Source: Alteromonas sp047556435 (GTDB taxonomy: Bacteria > Pseudomonadota > Gammaproteobacteria > Enterobacterales > Alteromonadaceae). Taken from it: a DNA stretch of 64,000 bases. Every line of letters begins with the position of its first letter. Position 1 is the first letter of the stretch. The notes beneath the pieces were generated by a model. The model worked only from the letters and a program-made list of their open reading frames with translations. It made no database searches and was not told the DNA's origin. The position numbers were made by a program, and so were the translations under genes. The stretch lies in the NCBI RefSeq assembly GCF_047556435.1, contig NZ_CP180210.1, positions 3,162,001 through 3,226,000 on the forward strand. Reading direction: 5' to 3'. Shown here one piece after another: positions 18,201 to 26,443 of the stretch.

Positions 18201-18797
18201 GCCCTCTTCATTAGTGTGGTCTGGAACTAAAGAGTCATGAAGCTGATTCTCTAGATTATCAATCGTTGGTTGACTATGTATGAAGTTGAAATTATTAAAG
18301 AACTCCTCAGCCTCGGTCTTTCCACCTAACTGGGATTCAATAATTTTCAGGTGCTTACTTGGAATACTGAAAAGGTCGATCATTCCATTTTTCAAACACG
18401 CAGAGAATTCAGTGTCCGGCCTTCTATTTGTTATTAGCTCCGCATTTCCCAGTTGACTATTCTTAACCGCTTCAGTTAAATCTTTGGACCACTTTTGAAT
18501 TAAAGAAGTGCCATTCCCTTTTCGATAGGTGAGCCAATCAAAACTAAGTGTAAGATCCTCTCTGTTCGCATCAATTGTGAACTTAACCTGGGTTAGCTCG
18601 TATTTTCCATCTGGTCTAAGGGCAATAACATCATCTAAACTAGTTACTTTTGCGTCAGGCAATGAGGTACTTTCTACTTTTACCCACTCATATTTATCCC
18701 TATCGTGGTACCAGTTAACCAATATCCTTATACATACTAAGTCCTGATACTCATACCCAAGACGAGTTAACTGAGTGCTTTTGATTGGAGAGCTCAT
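18201..18797 (-). pseudogene. Cap4-like nuclease domain, gene truncated by IS-B
   Basis: About 199 residues from the ATG at 18797 (AAGGAA upstream); an ATG at 18845 would add 16. GYEYQDLVCIRIL is the first helix of DUF4297/Cap4-type nucleases. The PD-(D/E)xK-like core is seen as LDDVIAL (D56) then a turn and LTQVKFT (Q70, K72). The frame runs exactly to the IS-B border: the last native codons read TNEEG and the stop TGA is the first three bases of the IS end. Whole proteins of this class normally continue with a large sensor or ATPase part, as in Cap4 or Avs proteins, which is absent here. The gene faces away from gcvP only by a shared terminator region. Confidence 0.65.
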
Positions 18798-19076
18798 GTG
18801 AGTTGGTATTCCTTGATTCTTATTATCTGTTACTGATGACACCATTTACAGTAAAGAAAAAGTTTCCTATAAAATCTAATATTCCTTTACATAATGAAGC
18901 TCAACAATGAAGACCATTACCTCTTTATGAAAAACTGTAGTTAATTTTTAAGATACTCTTTTTAAAACTATACAGGTTTATATCCTGAAATAAAAACAAT
19001 CAAGTATTAACGCAGAAAGAATTACCTTATAAATTTAGCAGCAAATACATTGTGGTAGTTCATGAATAATTACCCA

Positions 19077-19105
19077 ATAAAAAGGCGAACCATCAGGTTC
19101 GCCTT
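19077..19105 (-). terminator. terminator of the gcvTHP operon
   Basis: On the minus strand AAGGCGAACC and GGTTCGCCTT form a 10-bp stem with a 4-base loop (TGAT), followed by TTTATT. It lies about 85 bases after the gcvP stop. Confidence 0.85.
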
Positions 19106-19118
19106 CTATACTTAGTTA

Positions 19119-19174
19119 GTTTCCAACTTCAATTTCAGTTTCCAACTTCGATTACGAGGTTTCCAACTTCAATT
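19119..19174. repeat. three tandem-spaced copies of GTTTCCAACTTCAATT
   Basis: Copies at 19119-19134, 19138-19153 (one base different: GATT) and 19159-19174 are separated by 3 and 5 bases. They lie between the gcvP stop and the terminator, inside the transcribed 3' region. The function is unknown. Confidence 0.75.
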
Positions 19175-19189
19175 GTCGTTATCATCAGC

Positions 19190-22087
19190 TCACTCATCCC
19201 TATACGTATCGATGGTCGGGCATGAGCACATCAGATTTCTGTCACCATATACGTCGTCTATACGGTTAACACTTGGCCAGAACTTGTTGCGATGAACCTC
19301 AGGAGCCGGGTAAGCAGCCAGCATGCGATCGTAGCCACGGTTCCAGTCGTTATCGCAAATGTCTGCCAGCGTGTGCGGTGCATTGTGCAACGGGTTATCG
19401 GTGGCATCCCACTCGCCGCTTTCTACTTTCGCAATTTCCTTGCGAATGCTGATCATGGCGTTAACGAAACGGTCCAGCTCATATTTTGCTTCCGATTCCG
19501 TTGGCTCAATCATCAGCGTACCGGCTACAGGGAAGCTCATGGTTGGCGCGTGGAAGCCATAGTCGTTAAGACGCTTGGCAATGTCCATCTCGCTTACACC
19601 AGAGGCTTCTTTAAGCGGACGCAAATCGATAATACATTCGTGTGCCACCCGTCCGTTGCGGCCTTTGTAGAGCACGTCGAAGTGCCCTTCTAAAGACTTC
19701 GCCACATAGTTGGCATTCAGAATGGCCACTTCGGTCGCTTTGCGCAGACCTGCCGAGCCCATCATCTTAATGTACATGTAGCTGATAGGCAGGATAGACG
19801 CACTGCCCCATGGCGCTGCTGAAACTGCACCACAGTCTTTACCCGCGTTATTGATATTGATAACCGTGTGGTTTGGCAGGAAAGGCGCCAGGTGCGACTT
19901 CACACCAATCGGCCCCATACCCGGGCCACCGCCACCGTGCGGAATACAGAAGGTTTTGTGCAGGTTTAAGTGCGAGACGTCCGAGCCGATAAAGCCAGGT
20001 GAGGTAATACCAACCTGGGCATTCATGTTCGCGCCATCCATATAAACCTGGCCACCGTGCTCGTGTACGATGTCACAGATTTCACGAATGGTCTCTTCGT
20101 ACACACCATGCGTAGACGGATAGGTGATCATCGCGCAAGACAGGTTGTCGCCCACGTCTTCGGCTTTTTTGCGAAGATCGTTAAGATCAACGTTACCGTT
20201 TTTATCGCAATCAACCACAACCACTTTCAGGCTCACCATTTGCGCAGATGCCGGGTTAGTGCCGTGGGCAGAGCTTGGGATAAGGCAAACGTTGCGATGC
20301 CCTTCTCCACGACTTTCATGGTAACGCTGAATAGCCAGCAGTCCGGCATACTCGCCCTGTGCGCCCGAGTTAGGTTGCATAGACAGCGCATCGTAACCGG
20401 TGATGTTAATCAGCCAGTCACTCAGCTCAGCAATCATTTCCTGATACCCTGCGGCCTGATCCACCGGGGCAAACGGGTGCATCTGACCAAACTCAGGCCA
20501 GGTCACCGGGATCATTTCAGCTGTCGCGTTCAGCTTCATGGTGCATGAGCCCAGTGAAATCATGGAATGGTTCAGGGCCAGATCTTTGTTTTCCAGCGAC
20601 TTGATATAACGCAGCATTTCGGTTTCTGAGTGATACTGGTTGAATACTTCATGTGTCAGAATATCTGACGTGCGCTGCAGATCAGCTGGGATCGCTTGCT
20701 TGTTTTGCGTAGTGACTTCTGCGTCTAACGCATCCACGGTAAGACCATGGTCGTCGCCAAGAAGAACCGTTAGCAGGGTCTGGATGTCTTCGCGGGTAGT
20801 GGTTTCATCCATCGAGATACCCACCGCACCGTCTAAATCGGCACGCAGGTTTACGCCGGCTTCATAGGCGGCTTTCAGTACCGCGTCTTTGTTATCAACC
20901 AGCACGGTTAAGGTATCGAACCAGGTGCTGTGTTTCAGGCCGAGACCTTTTTGCGTCAGGCCCGACGCCAGAATATTCGTAAAGCGATGAATGCGCTGGG
21001 CGATAGTTTTCAGGCCTTCCGGTCCATGATAAACGGCATAAAACGACGCCATATTGGCCAGCAGTACCTGTGCAGTACAGATGTTGGAATTCGCTTTTTC
21101 ACGGCGGATGTGCTGTTCGCGTGTTTGCAGCGCCATACGCAGTGCAGGACGTCCGCGGGAGTCTTTACTCACGCCGATAATACGACCAGGCAATGAACGC
21201 TTATAGCTGTCGCGAGTAGCAAAGAAAGCAGCGTGTGGACCACCATAGCCCATCGGTACACCAAAGCGCTGTGCACTGCCCAGCGCCACATCGGCACCCA
21301 GCTCGCCAGGCGATTTCAACATCACCAGGCTCATCAGATCGGCCGCGACTGACACAATCCCTTTTTTGGCCTGTACGGCAGCAATGATATCGCGGATGTC
21401 TTTAATTTCACCGGTAGTCGATGGATATTGCAGTAATGCACCAAATACGTCGTGCTCTGCCGCTTCTTCAGCCGGGCCAGACACAATGCCAAACCCAAAC
21501 ATTTCCGCGCGGGTTTCAACCACGTCTCGGGTTTGCGGGTGAACGTCGTCGGCGATGAAGTACAGGTTGGCTTTTTTGTTTTTCGACACGCGCTTAGACA
21601 GCGACATGGCTTCCGCTGCCGCGGTGCCCTCGTCCAGCAGTGACGCCGACGCCAGCTCCAGGCCAGTCAGATCAATAGTCAGTTGCTGGAAGTTCAGAAT
21701 GGCTTCCAGACGGCCCTGCGCGATTTCCGGCTGATACGGCGTATAGGCGGTATACCAACCCGGATTTTCCAGTACGTTACGTAAAATCACATTCGGTACA
21801 TGGGTATCGTAATAACCCATACCGATAAACGAGCGATTTACTGTGTTTTTCTGCGCTACGGCTTTCAGCGCTGCCAGTGCGTTGACTTCGGTCTCGCCCT
21901 CTCCCACTTCAATGGGTTTGTCCAGCTCGATACCGGCCGGTACGGTTTGAGACATCAAGTCGGCAAGCGATTCGGCACCAATGGTGTCCAGCATTGCCTG
22001 AATTTCCTGTTCGCCCGGACCAATGTGGCGGCGGGTAAATGCATTTTTCTGCTCTAGCTGAGCCAGTGTAGGAGAAGAATTCGACAT
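19190..22087 (-). CDS. gcvP: glycine dehydrogenase (decarboxylating), P protein
   Basis: A 965-residue homodimer-type P protein of the glycine cleavage system. It decarboxylates glycine with pyridoxal phosphate and passes the aminomethyl group to the lipoyl arm of GcvH. The N-terminal half starts NAFTRRHIGPGEQEI; the C-terminal half carries the PLP site LNLHKTFCIPHGGGGPG with the Schiff-base Lys. The length is as expected (E. coli 957). It is the last gene of gcvT-gcvH-gcvP, with a 90-base gap and a hairpin before it. Confidence 0.97.
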   Translation of the reverse strand: MSNSSPTLAQLEQKNAFTRRHIGPGEQEIQAMLDTIGAESLADLMSQTVPAGIELDKPIEVGEGETEVNALAALKAVAQKNTVNRSFIGMGYYDTHVPNVILRNVLENPGWYTAYTPYQPEIAQGRLEAILNFQQLTIDLTGLELASASLLDEGTAAAEAMSLSKRVSKNKKANLYFIADDVHPQTRDVVETRAEMFGFGIVSGPAEEAAEHDVFGALLQYPSTTGEIKDIRDIIAAVQAKKGIVSVAADLMSLVMLKSPGELGADVALGSAQRFGVPMGYGGPHAAFFATRDSYKRSLPGRIIGVSKDSRGRPALRMALQTREQHIRREKANSNICTAQVLLANMASFYAVYHGPEGLKTIAQRIHRFTNILASGLTQKGLGLKHSTWFDTLTVLVDNKDAVLKAAYEAGVNLRADLDGAVGISMDETTTREDIQTLLTVLLGDDHGLTVDALDAEVTTQNKQAIPADLQRTSDILTHEVFNQYHSETEMLRYIKSLENKDLALNHSMISLGSCTMKLNATAEMIPVTWPEFGQMHPFAPVDQAAGYQEMIAELSDWLINITGYDALSMQPNSGAQGEYAGLLAIQRYHESRGEGHRNVCLIPSSAHGTNPASAQMVSLKVVVVDCDKNGNVDLNDLRKKAEDVGDNLSCAMITYPSTHGVYEETIREICDIVHEHGGQVYMDGANMNAQVGITSPGFIGSDVSHLNLHKTFCIPHGGGGPGMGPIGVKSHLAPFLPNHTVININNAGKDCGAVSAAPWGSASILPISYMYIKMMGSAGLRKATEVAILNANYVAKSLEGHFDVLYKGRNGRVAHECIIDLRPLKEASGVSEMDIAKRLNDYGFHAPTMSFPVAGTLMIEPTESEAKYELDRFVNAMISIRKEIAKVESGEWDATDNPLHNAPHTLADICDNDWNRGYDRMLAAYPAPEVHRNKFWPSVNRIDDVYGDRNLMCSCPTIDTYRDE

Positions 22088-22122
22088 AACGTTAGGTAAG
22101 CATCCGCAGTAGTAAAAAAGAC

Positions 22123-22149
22123 AAAAGGGGCCACTTTGCCGCCCCTTTT
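22123..22149 (-). terminator. hairpin between gcvH and gcvP
   Basis: On the minus strand AAAAGGGGC and GCCCCTTTT form a 9-bp stem with a 9-base loop, ending in TTTTGTC. It looks like a weak terminator or attenuator inside the operon, which would lower gcvP relative to gcvH. Confidence 0.6.
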
Positions 22150-22177
22150 ATTTCATTGTTCAATTCGTGCCTGACGA

Positions 22178-22567
22178 TTATTCGTCTTCGAGCGTGTTTT
22201 CGTAACCTTCGGCATCTAGCAAGGCTTCAAATTCAGACGCATCTGAGGCTTTAATTTTGAACATCCAGCCGTCACCGTAAGGGTCTGAGTTCACCAGCTC
22301 TGGTGAGTCTTCCAGCTCTTCGTTTACGGCAATCACTTCACCTGTAATTGGCGTGTACACGTCAGACGCCGCTTTTACTGACTCAGCAACTGCCACGTCA
22401 TCGCCTGCGCTTACTTCATCACCCACATCCGGCAGTTCAACAAATACCATGTCGCCCAGCAGATCCTGTGCGTGCTCAGAAATACCTACAGTGTAAACAC
22501 CGTCACCTTCCGGGCGAACCCATTCATGAGAGGCGGCGTAGCGTAAATCGTTAGGGATATTGCTCAT
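22178..22567 (-). CDS. gcvH: glycine cleavage system H protein
   Basis: A 129-residue lipoyl carrier that shuttles the aminomethyl group between GcvP and GcvT. It shows the HEWVRPEGDGVYTVGIS start and the lipoylated Lys in VAESVKAASDVYTP (about residue 64). The C-terminus DPYGDGWMFKI is typical. It is the middle gene of the operon, 27 bases after gcvT. Confidence 0.97.
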   Translation of the reverse strand: MSNIPNDLRYAASHEWVRPEGDGVYTVGISEHAQDLLGDMVFVELPDVGDEVSAGDDVAVAESVKAASDVYTPITGEVIAVNEELEDSPELVNSDPYGDGWMFKIKASDASEFEALLDAEGYENTLEDE

Positions 22568-22594
22568 AATTGTTCCTGCTCTTGTCTCTTAAAT

Positions 22595-23674
22595 TTATAA
22601 AACACTTTTACCATTGCGAACGAAGCTGGGCTTAACCACTTTTACTGTAACCCACTTTTTACGCATTTCCACCTCTACGGTTTCACCGACACCGGCTGGA
22701 ACTCGTGCCATACCGATGGCGTGTCCCAGCGTGGGTGAAAAGGTGCCGGACGTGATCACGCCTTCACCGTTTTCCGTCTTCACTTTCTGCCCGTGACGCA
22801 GTACGCCTTTCTCGGTCATCACCAGACCAATCAGCTTGTCGGTACCCGCTTCACGCTGAGCTTCCAGCGCCTTACGGCCCACAAAATCACGGTCGGCAGG
22901 TTCCCAGGTAATGGTCCAGCCCATATTGGCCGCCAGTGGCGATACGGTTTCATCCATATCCTGACCATACAGGTTCATCCCCGCTTCCAGACGCAGTGTG
23001 TCACGTGCGCCCAGGCCGCATGGTTTTACTCCAGCGTCCAGCAAGCCCTGCCAGAATGAAGCAGCTTGTGCTTCCGGTACCATAATTTCATAACCGGCTT
23101 CACCGGTATAACCGGTAGTGGCGATGAACAAGTCTTCCGCCTGCACACCAAAAAACGGTTTCATACCGGCAACGGCTTCTTTTTGTGCCGCGCTGAACAG
23201 CGTTGCCGCTTTCTCTTTAGCGTTTGGCCCCTGCACCGCAATCATGGCGAATTCCGGACGCTCAGTGATGGTCACGTCAAAGCTTTCGGCTTTGCTGCGC
23301 AGCCAGTTCATGTCTTTTTCGCGTGTGGCCGAGTTCACTACCAGACGATAGTTGGTTTCATCGAAGTGATACACGATGAGATCGTCTACCACACCGCCTT
23401 CTTCATTCAGCATGCCGCTATATAGCGCTTTACCTTTTTCTTTCAGCTTAGCCACGTCGTTGGCAAGGAGGTACTGAAGATAAGCTTTTGCCTGAGGGCC
23501 GGTGGCATCAACGATGGTCATGTGTGACACATCAAACATACCGGCGTCCTGGCGAACCGCGTGGTGCTCTTCAATTTGAGAACCGTAATTGATTGGCATA
23601 TCCCAACCAAAGAAATCTACCATTTTCGCACCGGCTTCAAGATGCTTTGCGTGTAGGGCAGTCGTGCTGGTCAT
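22595..23674 (-). CDS. gcvT: aminomethyltransferase, T protein
   Basis: 359 residues. It transfers the methylene group from GcvH to tetrahydrofolate, releasing ammonia. The start is set at the ATG at 23674 (MTSTTALHAKHLEAGAKMVDFFGWDMP), which matches the family N-terminus; the frame stays open for 55 codons upstream but those codons overlap the promoter region. Folate-site motifs include DVSHMT, GYTGEAGYE and RDTLRLEAGMNLYG. It is the first gene of the operon, divergent from a LysR-type gene. Confidence 0.96.
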   Translation of the reverse strand: MTSTTALHAKHLEAGAKMVDFFGWDMPINYGSQIEEHHAVRQDAGMFDVSHMTIVDATGPQAKAYLQYLLANDVAKLKEKGKALYSGMLNEEGGVVDDLIVYHFDETNYRLVVNSATREKDMNWLRSKAESFDVTITERPEFAMIAVQGPNAKEKAATLFSAAQKEAVAGMKPFFGVQAEDLFIATTGYTGEAGYEIMVPEAQAASFWQGLLDAGVKPCGLGARDTLRLEAGMNLYGQDMDETVSPLAANMGWTITWEPADRDFVGRKALEAQREAGTDKLIGLVMTEKGVLRHGQKVKTENGEGVITSGTFSPTLGHAIGMARVPAGVGETVEVEMRKKWVTVKVVKPSFVRNGKSVL

Positions 23675-23708
23675 TCGACTCACTCTTTTAGTAATAAAAA
23701 CGTTAGAG

Positions 23709-23737
23709 AGTATAGAAAGAGTGATGGTGTTCAACAA
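23709..23737 (-). promoter_or_regulatory. candidate promoter of gcvTHP
   Basis: On the minus strand TTGTTG, a 17-base spacer and TATACT lie about 35 bases before the gcvT start codon. This is a fair sigma-70 match. No glycine riboswitch structure could be recognised in the 133-base divergent region. Confidence 0.5.
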
Positions 23738-23767
23738 ATTGGAATTTCTTATACATACATTTACATT

Positions 23768-23773
23768 TATAAT
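23768..23773 (+). promoter_or_regulatory. candidate -10 element of the LysR-type gene
   Basis: A perfect TATAAT lies 34 bases before the ATG at 23808. The -35 region is poor, which would fit a regulated or autoregulated promoter. Confidence 0.4.
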
Positions 23774-23807
23774 GTATTCATCATCAAACATCAGAAAAGC
23801 AAATCTA

Positions 23808-24662
23808 ATGAAGCAGCTATCACTGGATAATCTTCGCACGTTTGTCAGCGTGATTGAGCAAGGTGGCTATGCCAAAGCTGGTGAATGGCTGGGACGATCT
23901 CAGCCTGCTATCAGTCTGCAGATTAAAAAGCTCGAGGCACAGCTGGACAGAAAATTGTTCACCAAAGTCGGCCAGCGTCACCTGCCCAGCAGCGACGGCA
24001 ACTGGCTGTACCCGAAAGCCAAAGAGATGCTGGAAATGAACGATGCGATATTCCGTAGTCTGACGCCTGCACCGTTAAGCGGGCGGCTTCGTCTGGGCAT
24101 ACCCAACGAATTTGCCTCTACCCTGCTGCCCGGGTTAATCGGTGAGTTCTCTAAACGCTATCCGGATGTGTCTTTGGAGGTCACGTCTGCGTTAAGCCGA
24201 GATTTATTGCATCCGGCACAGCGTGAACAGTTTGATTTGATCCTGGCGCTGGTTAATCCCAAAGAAGAGACCAAGGGCGAGTTGGTGTTAGAAGACGACG
24301 TGGTGTGGGTGGGCGATCCGGCCCGTCCGCTGGCCACGGACAGCATTTCTCTGGTACTGGCACCAGATGGCTGTATGTATCGCAGCCGCGTTATCGAGCA
24401 ATTGAAGCAACAAACCCGGGCCTGGAAAATCACTTACACCAATGCAGACTTGTCCGGTCTGGTAGCAGCGATCCAGCAAGGACTGGGCGTTACCGCACTG
24501 GCCCGCTCCAGCCTGCCGCAAAACCTCACACCACTGAACCACCCGCTCTTGCCCCGACTGGGCAAAGTGAATATTTGCCTTTTTAATCAGGACACCCAGC
24601 ACCCTGTGATAAGCAAAACGTTGTCAGAGTTTATTACCTCTAGACTGAAGGCGTCAGCCTGA
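23808..24662 (+). CDS. LysR-family transcriptional regulator
   Basis: 284 residues from the ATG at 23808 (MKQLSLDNLRTFVSVIEQGG). The N-terminal winged helix (YAKAGEWLGRSQPAISLQIKKLE) is followed by a long linker helix and a LysR substrate-binding domain (from about residue 88, GRLRLGIPNEFASTLLPGL). It is divergent from gcvT, so control of glycine cleavage is possible by position only; the ligand is unknown. The longer upstream frame overlaps gcvT and is not used. Confidence 0.9.
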   Translation: MKQLSLDNLRTFVSVIEQGGYAKAGEWLGRSQPAISLQIKKLEAQLDRKLFTKVGQRHLPSSDGNWLYPKAKEMLEMNDAIFRSLTPAPLSGRLRLGIPNEFASTLLPGLIGEFSKRYPDVSLEVTSALSRDLLHPAQREQFDLILALVNPKEETKGELVLEDDVVWVGDPARPLATDSISLVLAPDGCMYRSRVIEQLKQQTRAWKITYTNADLSGLVAAIQQGLGVTALARSSLPQNLTPLNHPLLPRLGKVNICLFNQDTQHPVISKTLSEFITSRLKASA

Positions 24663-24783
24663 GTCATGCAATTGCGCATGCTGGCGAAGGCTTGCGCACA
24701 CAATCAGCGGCATAAACAACCTTCGCTGTCGACGCAGTATCAGTTTGAGCTCTTCCGTAGCATTTCTGGTTGCTTCAGAGCAT

Positions 24784-24810
24784 AAAAAAGCGATGTATTG
24801 CTACATCGCC
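24784..24810 (-). terminator. terminator of the M24 peptidase gene
   Basis: On the minus strand GCGATGTA and TACATCGC form an 8-bp stem with a 4-base loop, followed by TTTTTT. It starts 20 bases after the stop codon. Confidence 0.85.
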
Positions 24811-24829
24811 TTTGCTCATGTTCTTAAGG

Positions 24830-26113
24830 TTATACTGCCAGAGGCACGAGTGCCCCAATCGGGTTATCCAGACTTTCCGGTGGTTCGGTAAACCAGTGCG
24901 GGCCCTTCTCTCCCATATAAATGCAGTCTTCCAGCCGCACGCCGAATTCTCCTGGCAAATAAATACCTGGCTCGTTGGAGAAACACATCCCCTGTTGCAG
25001 TGGTGTACTCTCTCCACGCACAAAGTTCACACTCTCGTGACCTTCCATGCCTATGCCATGTCCGGTACGATGTGATAACCCCGGCAACGCATAGTCTGGC
25101 CCAAAGCCTTTTTGCTCGTACACTTTGCGAACCGCATCATCAACGCTGCCCGCAGTGGCGCCAATCTTGGCGGCCGCAAAAGCCACCCGCTGTCCTTCAC
25201 GAACGAGGTTCCATATTTTTCTTTGTTTATCGCTTGGCTCGCCAAACACAAATGTCCGGCTGATATCTGACTGATAACCATGTACGCTACAGCCGCTGTC
25301 CATCAACACCACAGAGCCTTTTTTGATTATCTGCTCCTGACGGGTGCCATGCGGATAAGCACTGGCCTCATTAAATAATGACAAGCACCAGGTATTTTGG
25401 CCGCCGAGACGCTGTTGCGCGCCGTTCATCAGGGTTTTCACATCGGACTGGGACATGCCTTCCTGTAGCTGTTCATACACATGCTGATACGCGCGAAGTG
25501 TGATTTCATTGGCTTTGTGCATCAGTGCCAGCTCATGTGGCGTTTTCATCATGCGACAGCCTAGGGTGACAGGGTCCGCCGAGACATGGTTAAACCGGCT
25601 GCCGGCTTTCATCACGCCGCTTAACACGAAATAGCGCACAGTACTTTCAAAACCGATATTGCCAGAGGCAATATCGCGCTGTTTAAGCACATCCACCACC
25701 AATGCATAAGGGCTTTCATGCTCCTGCCACACGTGAATATCCCCCTCAATCTGCAACGACTCTTCCACACTGGGCTTCTCAAAAAATGGCGTAACCACCG
25801 CGACCGGTCCCGACTTGGGAATAATAAGCGCAGTCAATCGTTCGCTTCGCCACCATTGGATGCCGGAAAAATAATCCATGGCAGCACCCGGCTCAATCAC
25901 CAGTGCATCAATATCGTGCGTTTTCATCAGCGTTTGGGCTTTGCCAATACGGGCTTCCCGTTCCTTAGCATTAACCGGTTTTACCGTTCCTGTGATATCG
26001 GTCAGCCGGGCGCCGGTAGGAAAGTCTTTGGCTTGCTGTGCGTTAACGGTAAAAGGGGTTGCCATAGCGGCCAGCCCGACACCGGAAAATTTAAGAAAAT
26101 CGCGTTTATTCAT
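24830..26113 (-). CDS. exported M24-family (Xaa-Pro) peptidase
   Basis: 427 residues. The N-terminus MNKRDFLKFSGVGLAAMATP resembles a Tat signal (KR in place of the usual RR), with likely cleavage after VNAQQ. A creatinase-like N-terminal domain precedes the pita-bread metallopeptidase domain. Its metal ligands are visible: D in VLMDSGCSV, D in SDISRTF, H in RTGHGIGMEGH, E in FSNEPGIYL and E in VRLEDCIY. It should cleave peptides with proline at the second position, outside the cytoplasm. It is distinct from the cytosolic PepP encoded at 28.9-30.2 kb. It is a single gene with its own terminator. Confidence 0.88.
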   Translation of the reverse strand: MNKRDFLKFSGVGLAAMATPFTVNAQQAKDFPTGARLTDITGTVKPVNAKEREARIGKAQTLMKTHDIDALVIEPGAAMDYFSGIQWWRSERLTALIIPKSGPVAVVTPFFEKPSVEESLQIEGDIHVWQEHESPYALVVDVLKQRDIASGNIGFESTVRYFVLSGVMKAGSRFNHVSADPVTLGCRMMKTPHELALMHKANEITLRAYQHVYEQLQEGMSQSDVKTLMNGAQQRLGGQNTWCLSLFNEASAYPHGTRQEQIIKKGSVVLMDSGCSVHGYQSDISRTFVFGEPSDKQRKIWNLVREGQRVAFAAAKIGATAGSVDDAVRKVYEQKGFGPDYALPGLSHRTGHGIGMEGHESVNFVRGESTPLQQGMCFSNEPGIYLPGEFGVRLEDCIYMGEKGPHWFTEPPESLDNPIGALVPLAV

Positions 26114-26443
26114 GAATCAGTCCATTGGTGGAGATAGGTCTATCTTTCAGTATTCAGCGCGCGGATGCAACTTCGCCTTGATCTGCTTTGCGTAGCATCA
26201 GTCAATTTGAAAGTACAGCTACGCCTGAGGTGACGTACCCCGGTGACTTTTCTTCTGTAAGCGGTGCGATAAAGGATTATAGTTGATAATACAGAACAGT
26301 TAACGAGAGCGTCGGTAAACGGTTATCACGGCGCTGATACTTTCATGCAGTAAAGGCCTGGACGCTAACCTGTGGTAACAGAACTTGGCGAGGCGCTGAC
26401 GCTGGAAAGAGAACGATGCCTCGCCTACTCAAGGTAAAGAGGC
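26114..26443. other. intergenic region, no gene seen
   Basis: About 330 bases between the M24 peptidase and the ubiI-like gene, which point the same way. No gene, clear terminator or repeat was recognised. The promoter of the peptidase should lie here. Confidence 0.4.

Larger units (their letters stand above)
18846..19189. other. intergenic region with repeats and terminator
   Basis: AT-rich (especially 18850-19075) with no gene seen. It separates the island from the gcv operon. It contains the gcvP terminator (19077-19105) and three copies of a 16-base repeat (19119-19174). Confidence 0.5.

Noticed and set aside
23675..23807. A glycine riboswitch upstream of gcvT
   Set aside because: The divergent region is only 133 bases and no tandem-aptamer-like conserved segments could be recognised.
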